Positions 60,232 to 64,000 of a stretch of 64,000 nucleotides of DNA are shown here, piece by piece. The stretch's first letter is position 1, and every line of letters starts with the position of its first letter. The stretch is from an uncultured Oscillospiraceae bacterium. Lineage in GTDB: Bacteria; Bacillota; Clostridia; Oscillospirales; Oscillospiraceae. The translations under genes were made by a program, and so were the position numbers. The notes under the pieces are model-generated. The model had not been told where the DNA came from. It was given only the letters and a program-made list of their open reading frames with translations, and did no database searches. The stretch lies in the NCBI GenBank assembly GCA_944386985.1, contig CALXDD010000002.1:1-64000 (forward strand), given 5' to 3'.

Positions 60232-60666
60232 ATGAACATCGCAAAGCTGATGATTCCCAAGGTTTGCACTGTAGTATTACATGAAAATAACACCATTCGT
60301 CAGGGCCTGGAGGTATTGAACCGCTGCCGGTATACGGCGATCCCGGTTCTGGATGCGGAGGAGCGCTATGTGGGAAGTATTTCCGAGGGCGATTTTCTGC
60401 AGCACATTTTAAAAACCGGGACGACCAATATGAAGGAGCAGGAGCGATATCGGATCAAGGATATTCTGCGGAGAGAGTTTTGCCCTGCACTCCCCATTGA
60501 AGCGGAGTTCTCTGCTGTGGTTGAGGCGTCGCTCCGTCAGAATTTTGTGCCGGTGGTGGATGGTCGGAATGTCTTCTGCGGTATCGTTACCCGCCGCAAT
60601 CTGATTGCCGCTATCGGTCAGCCGGTGAGCCAGCAGGAAAGCCAACCGGTGCTGAGCAGAGCATGA
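60232..60666 (+). CDS. CBS-domain pair protein
   Basis: 144 residues from the ATG at 60232 (GGGGAGG upstream). Two CBS motifs: IAKLMIPKVCTVVLHENNTIRQGLEVLNRCRYTAIPVLDAEERYVG is the first in pattern (short pieces: MIPKVCTV, YTAIPVLD, GSISEGDFLQH) and ALPIEAEFSAVVEASLRQ with FVPVVDG...GIVTRRNLI the second. Stand-alone CBS pairs bind adenine nucleotides or c-di-AMP and act as cellular energy or second-messenger sensors; the ligand here is unknown. Monocistronic. Confidence 0.88.
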   Translation: MNIAKLMIPKVCTVVLHENNTIRQGLEVLNRCRYTAIPVLDAEERYVGSISEGDFLQHILKTGTTNMKEQERYRIKDILRREFCPALPIEAEFSAVVEASLRQNFVPVVDGRNVFCGIVTRRNLIAAIGQPVSQQESQPVLSRA

Positions 60667-60740
60667 TGCTCCCTATCGGAAAACGAGGGGATCATATAGA
60701 AAGGGCTGCCCACCTGGAGCGGCCCTGCAGAAAATTAAAA

Positions 60741-60764
60741 GCGCCCGGAATGCATTCCGGGCGC
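60741..60764. terminator. Bidirectional terminator between CBS gene and deacylase
   Basis: GCGCCCGGAATG / CATTCCGGGCGC, a perfect 24-nt palindrome, with AAAATTAAAA on the left side (a U-run for the minus-strand gene) and a weaker CTCTTG on the right. Confidence 0.85.
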
Positions 60765-60809
60765 TCTTGCATACAGAATCAGAGGAACGGCGGTCCAGTG
60801 CCTGTGGCT

Positions 60810-61370
60810 TTATGCGGAGGCCTGGCTGTCGTCTGGCAGGTCTACCACGGTAGCCTTGTGGTGTACATAGGGCAGGAAAATATTCAGGACATCGGAAGTT
60901 TCCAGCTTCAGCGTGCCGGTGTTCTTGCAGGGATGGCACCCGATGTGCTCTTTACTGTACAAATCCCGGTCCAGCAGCAGTTGAACCTTGTTGTCCTGAT
61001 CGTTCATCAGCGCCAGAATAGAGGCGGAGCCCGGTGTCACGCCAAGAAGCTCCTCCATTTTCTCCGCAGGGGCGAAGCTGAGGCGGGCGGACTGGATCTG
61101 GGTGGACAGATCCTTGGTCTTGAAGGCCTTGGAGGCGGGCATACACAAAAGATAAAACTGGGTCTGCTGACGGTTGCAAAGAAACAGATTCTTGCAGATC
61201 CGCACACAGAGGGCCTCGCTGATTTCCCGGCAGTCCTCCATAGTGTCCGCCGGATCATGCTCTACCCGCTCATAGGGGATGTGCAGTTTCTCCAGAAGAT
61301 GGAATGTGGCCTGCTCCACGGGGGAGCGCTCGTCGGTGGGAGGGGTGGTGTAGATCTGGGAAATGGTCAT
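60810..61370 (-). CDS. Prolyl-tRNA-type editing deacylase (ProX/YbaK family)
   Basis: 186 residues. The YbaK/aminoacyl-tRNA-deacylase domain shows VEHDPADTMEDC, CKNLFLCNRQQTQFYLLCMPASKAF (in pieces: KNLFLCN and YLLCMPASK), LGVTPGSASILALMND and the C-terminal EHIGCHPCKNTGTLKL, as in ProX/PrdX enzymes that hydrolyse mischarged Ala-tRNA-Pro. The start at 61370 is chosen for AAAGAGAG upstream; an earlier ATG at 61391 has no ribosome site. It could be transcribed with murC, which ends 52 nt upstream. Confidence 0.9.
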   Translation of the reverse strand: MTISQIYTTPPTDERSPVEQATFHLLEKLHIPYERVEHDPADTMEDCREISEALCVRICKNLFLCNRQQTQFYLLCMPASKAFKTKDLSTQIQSARLSFAPAEKMEELLGVTPGSASILALMNDQDNKVQLLLDRDLYSKEHIGCHPCKNTGTLKLETSDVLNIFLPYVHHKATVVDLPDDSQASA

Positions 61371-61422
61371 ACTGTCACTCTCTTTCGTCATCCGTGGTCA
61401 GAAGGTGCCAAAGCACCAGGGG

Positions 61423-62784
61423 CTATTGCAGCAGGGCTTCCCCTGCGGTATAGATGTCACCGGCGCCTACGGTGAGGATCAGATCCCCTGGCTTGGCCAG
61501 GCGGCGGAGCGTCTCCGTCACTTCCGGCAAGGTGGCGCAGCAGATAGCGCCGGGGATCTCCCGGGCCAGATCCTGGGAAGAGATGCCGATGGTATTCTTC
61601 TCCCGGGCGGCATAGATCTCCGCCAGCACCAGCACGTCCGGACGCTTCAGTTCCTCCACAAACTGGGGGAACAGCGCCTTGGTGCGGCTGTAGGTGTGGG
61701 GCTGGAAGGCACAGATGATCCGCTTGTATCCAAGGCCTCTGGCCATGTTCAAAAGCATGTGCAGCTCACCGGGGTGATGGGCGTAGTCGTCATAGATCTT
61801 GGCGCCGTTGAATTCGCCCTTGTATTCAAAACGGCGGCCCGCGCCGGTGAAGGTGGCAAGTCCTGTCTCCACCGCTTGAGCGGGCAGGCCCAGTTCATAG
61901 GCGATGGCGGCAGCGGCCAGGGCGTTGAGAATGTTGTGCTCACCGCCCACCTGCAGTTCCACATGGGCGTAGTGGGTTTTGTGAATCTCTACATCAAAGG
62001 CGGGAAGGCCATTGGTGTAGGTGATATGCACTGCCCGGCAGTCCGCGTCGGACCGGATAGCGAAGGTGAAGAGCTTCAGTCCATTCAGCGCCTTCATGGC
62101 ATTGGCATCGTCAGCGTTCACCAACACCTTTCCATCAGGAGGGACCAATTGGGCAAAGCGGCGGAAGGAGTGCTCCACGTCCTCCAGATCCTTAAAAAAG
62201 TCCAGATGATCTGCCTCCACATTCAGCACCACCGCCACGGTGGGGAAGAAGTGGAGGAAGGAGTTGCAGTACTCACAGGATTCCAGTATAATGGTGTCGC
62301 CTCCGCCCACCCGGTAGCCGCTGTGCAGCAGGGGCAGGGTGCCGCCGATCATCACGGTAGGGTCTGCGTGGGCGGCCATGAACACATGGGTGGTCATGGA
62401 GGTGGTAGTGGTTTTGCCGTGGGTGCCCGCGATGCACACTGCATTACGGTAGCCCTGCATAATGGCGCCCCAGGCCTCCGCCCGCTCAAAAACGGGAATG
62501 CCGGCGGCATGGGCCGCGGCGATCTCCGGGTTGTCGTCGTGGACGGCGGCGGTGCGGACCAGGAATTCAGAACCCTGGACATTTTCGGCACGGTGGCCGA
62601 TGGTCACCTGGATGCCGAGAGACCGCAGATGCTCCACAGTGTGGCTCTCCTGCATGTCGCTGCCGTGGACCTTGAGACCCATGGAGTGGAGTACTTCCGC
62701 CAGAGGGGACATGGATACACCGCCGATGCCGCAAAGATGGACCCGGCGGCCGGGGCGGATATAGTCACGGATATTGGAAGGCAT
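61423..62784 (-). CDS. murC: UDP-N-acetylmuramate--L-alanine ligase
   Basis: A 453-residue Mur ligase adding L-Ala to UDP-MurNAc in peptidoglycan synthesis. N-terminal HLCGIGGVSMSPLA (UDP-binding), central P-loop AGTHGKTTTTSM, and a C-terminal domain with AFQPHTYSRTKALFPQF. The start at 62784 is chosen because GGAGGA lies 6 nt upstream; the ATG at 62790 overlaps that site. Driven by the minus-strand promoter at 62843-62871. Confidence 0.97.
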   Translation of the reverse strand: MPSNIRDYIRPGRRVHLCGIGGVSMSPLAEVLHSMGLKVHGSDMQESHTVEHLRSLGIQVTIGHRAENVQGSEFLVRTAAVHDDNPEIAAAHAAGIPVFERAEAWGAIMQGYRNAVCIAGTHGKTTTTSMTTHVFMAAHADPTVMIGGTLPLLHSGYRVGGGDTIILESCEYCNSFLHFFPTVAVVLNVEADHLDFFKDLEDVEHSFRRFAQLVPPDGKVLVNADDANAMKALNGLKLFTFAIRSDADCRAVHITYTNGLPAFDVEIHKTHYAHVELQVGGEHNILNALAAAAIAYELGLPAQAVETGLATFTGAGRRFEYKGEFNGAKIYDDYAHHPGELHMLLNMARGLGYKRIICAFQPHTYSRTKALFPQFVEELKRPDVLVLAEIYAAREKNTIGISSQDLAREIPGAICCATLPEVTETLRRLAKPGDLILTVGAGDIYTAGEALLQ

Positions 62785-62821
62785 GCGCATTCCTCCAAAA
62801 ACGGCGTTTTTTCGCCGGTAC

Positions 62822-62850
62822 TTGTCAATTTCTAACTATTTTATTATAAT
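62822..62850 (+). promoter_or_regulatory. Sigma-A promoter of cca
   Basis: TTGTCA (62822-62827), 17-nt spacer, TATAAT (62845-62850). Its -10 overlaps the -10 of the divergent murC promoter. About 107 nt of leader precede the cca start. Confidence 0.82.
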
Positions 62851-62871
62851 CGATTCTGCAGGGTTGTGCAA
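62843..62871 (-). promoter_or_regulatory. Sigma-A promoter of murC
   Basis: Minus strand: TTGCAC (62866-62871), 17-nt spacer, TATAAT (62843-62848). Confidence 0.8.
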
Positions 62872-62963
62872 CCGAAAACACCGTACAAACCTGCCGATTC
62901 TAAAAAGTATATCCTTCGGTATTTTGTCCATATTACAGTAAAATCATCCCAGGAGGTGGCCTT

Positions 62964-64000
62964 ATGTACCCGGCTATTCCTGACTATGTCAAAAAAATTT
63001 TAACGATACTGAACCAGGCCGGCCATGAGGCTTTTTGCGTGGGCGGCTGTGTGCGGGACCTGCTGCTGGGCCGGACGCCCCAGGACTGGGACGTGACTAC
63101 CTCCGCACTGCCGGAGGAAGTGCAGACCCTCTTCGTCCCACACAGCGTACCCACGGGGTTGCGTCACGGCACCATTACCGTGGTCACCGGACAGGGGAGT
63201 GTGGAGGTGACCACCTACCGCCGGGACGGGTCCTATCACGACTGCCGCCACCCGGACAAGGTGACCTTCACCGCCTCCCTCACCGAGGACCTGGCCCGGC
63301 GGGATTTCACCGTCAACGCTATGGCTTTGGATGAGGCGGGGGAGATCGTGGATCCCTTCGGGGGCCGGGAGGATCTCCGGTATGAAATACTCCGGTGCGT
63401 GGGAGACCCGGACCGCCGCCTGACGGAGGACGCCCTGCGGATTCTCCGGTGTCTGCGGTTTGCTGCCACGTTGTCCTTTGCCATCGACACAGAGACGGAG
63501 AAGGCACTCCGCCGCCATAAGGATCTCCTTCGAAAGATCGCCATGGAGCGGGTGAGGGAGGAGCTGGCGAAGCTGATTCTGGGTCCGGCGGCGGACCAGA
63601 TCCTTTTGGAGTACGCCGATGTGGTGGGGGTGGTGCTGCCGGAGATTTTGCCGGCAGTGGGATTTGACCAGCACAACCGCCACCACTGCTTTGATGTGTG
63701 GGAACACAGCGTCCGGGCGATGGCGGCGGCTCCCAGGGACCCTGTCATCCGCTGGGCTCTTCTGCTCCACGATCTTGGCAAGCCAGATGCCTTTACAGTA
63801 GACGAGGCGGGGGTGGGCCATTTTTACGATCACGGCCGCCGCAGTGAGGAGATGGCACGGGAAATCTGCAGCCGGCTTCGGATGGACCGGGAGAGCCGAG
63901 ATACCATCTGCCGTCTGGTGCGGCTCCATGATGTGCCCATTACCATGACGGAGAAGGGCATCCGCCGCCTTCTCAGAAAGCTGGGGGAGGAGGATTTCCG
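62964..64000 (+). CDS. cca: CCA-adding tRNA nucleotidyltransferase (3' end beyond window)
   Basis: 345 residues are visible; the frame is still open at the right edge. It adds or repairs the 3' CCA of tRNAs. The ATG at 62964 follows AGGAGGTGG. Class II nucleotidyltransferase head: VGGCVRDLLLGR (GG-x-x-RD) and DWDVTTS (metal-binding DxD). The RNA-binding neck follows (RLTEDALRILRCLRFAA), then an HD domain (HHCFDVWEHSVRAM ... LLLHDLGKPD). The HD motif is retained, common in bacterial CCA enzymes with phosphatase activity. Partial only because of the window edge. Confidence 0.95.
   Translation, partial: MYPAIPDYVKKILTILNQAGHEAFCVGGCVRDLLLGRTPQDWDVTTSALPEEVQTLFVPHSVPTGLRHGTITVVTGQGSVEVTTYRRDGSYHDCRHPDKVTFTASLTEDLARRDFTVNAMALDEAGEIVDPFGGREDLRYEILRCVGDPDRRLTEDALRILRCLRFAATLSFAIDTETEKALRRHKDLLRKIAMERVREELAKLILGPAADQILLEYADVVGVVLPEILPAVGFDQHNRHHCFDVWEHSVRAMAAAPRDPVIRWALLLHDLGKPDAFTVDEAGVGHFYDHGRRSEEMAREICSRLRMDRESRDTICRLVRLHDVPITMTEKGIRRLLRKLGEEDF

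Noticed and set aside
61363-62835. 490-codon plus-strand frame opposite murC
   Set aside because: murC is certain on the minus strand with promoter and ribosome site; this frame is its shadow.
1-64000. CRISPR arrays, tRNA or rRNA genes, insertion sequences
   Set aside because: No regularly spaced direct repeats, no cloverleaf with a conserved TTCGA arm, and no transposase-like ORF noticed on reading both strands; a tRNAscan or ISfinder run would be needed to exclude them fully.

Overview
The window is about 60% GC and densely packed with Gram-positive style genes: strong AAGGAGG-type ribosome sites, many GTG/TTG starts, sigma-A promoters, a T-box leader and a glmS ribozyme. Gene content (NrdR, YetF/DUF4363, a GerS-like lipoprotein upstream of alr, MazF downstream of it) points to a high-GC, probably spore-forming member of the Clostridia, most likely an Oscillospiraceae-type gut Firmicute. 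The genus is an inference; no rRNA gene is present.

Layout. 1-16 kb is ordinary chromosome: T-box-controlled pheS (-); a divergent nnr / GerS-like lipoprotein / alr / mazF run; two unknown proteins; a membrane-tethered lipase (-); nrdR; an orphan ATP-grasp enzyme; DUF4363 plus YetF (-); ribozyme-controlled glmS; pepD; galM. 16.4-48.9 kb is one long co-directional block encoding a complete contractile injection system (CIS, phage-tail-like nanomachine): sheath, two tubes, an assembly-chaperone-like pair, CIS-tube/gp53-like protein, separate gp27-like and gp5-like hub and spike proteins, gp25, two baseplate-J-type proteins, a TIGR02242-type tail protein, a DUF4255 cap protein, a PAAR-like tip, an AAA+ ATPase, and a DUF4157 ('eCIS core domain') candidate effector. 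There is no capsid, portal, terminase, integrase or lysis gene, so this is not a prophage.

The unusual part of the CIS is a four-gene block (35.2-41.8 kb) between baseplate and cap genes that is dedicated to the cell envelope. It holds a pseudokinase-like/TM/LysM protein with EssB-like topology, a propeller/HAMP protein whose class III cyclase domain lacks both metal-binding aspartates, a TM-anchored MORN-repeat protein, and a secreted protein with a copper-amine-oxidase-N-like domain. I infer a CIS that is docked to, and perhaps gated by, the producer's own membrane and wall rather than simply released. A second highlight is a candidate -1 frameshift site: a G5 run, a 6-nt spacer and a perfect 10-bp stem at the junction of the assembly-chaperone gene and a DUF6760-type ORF that lacks any ATG, GTG or TTG start.

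49-60 kb is a second accessory operon: a Nif11/NHLP-leader-like small protein on the opposite strand, a substrate-binding lipoprotein, an NHLM-type HlyD adaptor, two degenerate ABC exporter subunits (one keeps only the signature motif, the other only Walker A; the C39 peptidase domain is dead), a DUF2156 acyltransferase-like protein, a propeller/cache/MFS chimera and a GNAT. It resembles a peptide-export system that has decayed or been repurposed. 60-64 kb returns to housekeeping: a CBS-domain protein, a ProX/YbaK-type deacylase (-), murC (-) and the 5' part of a CCA-adding enzyme, with murC and cca driven by divergent promoters that share their -10 region. No CRISPR array, tRNA, rRNA or transposase was found.
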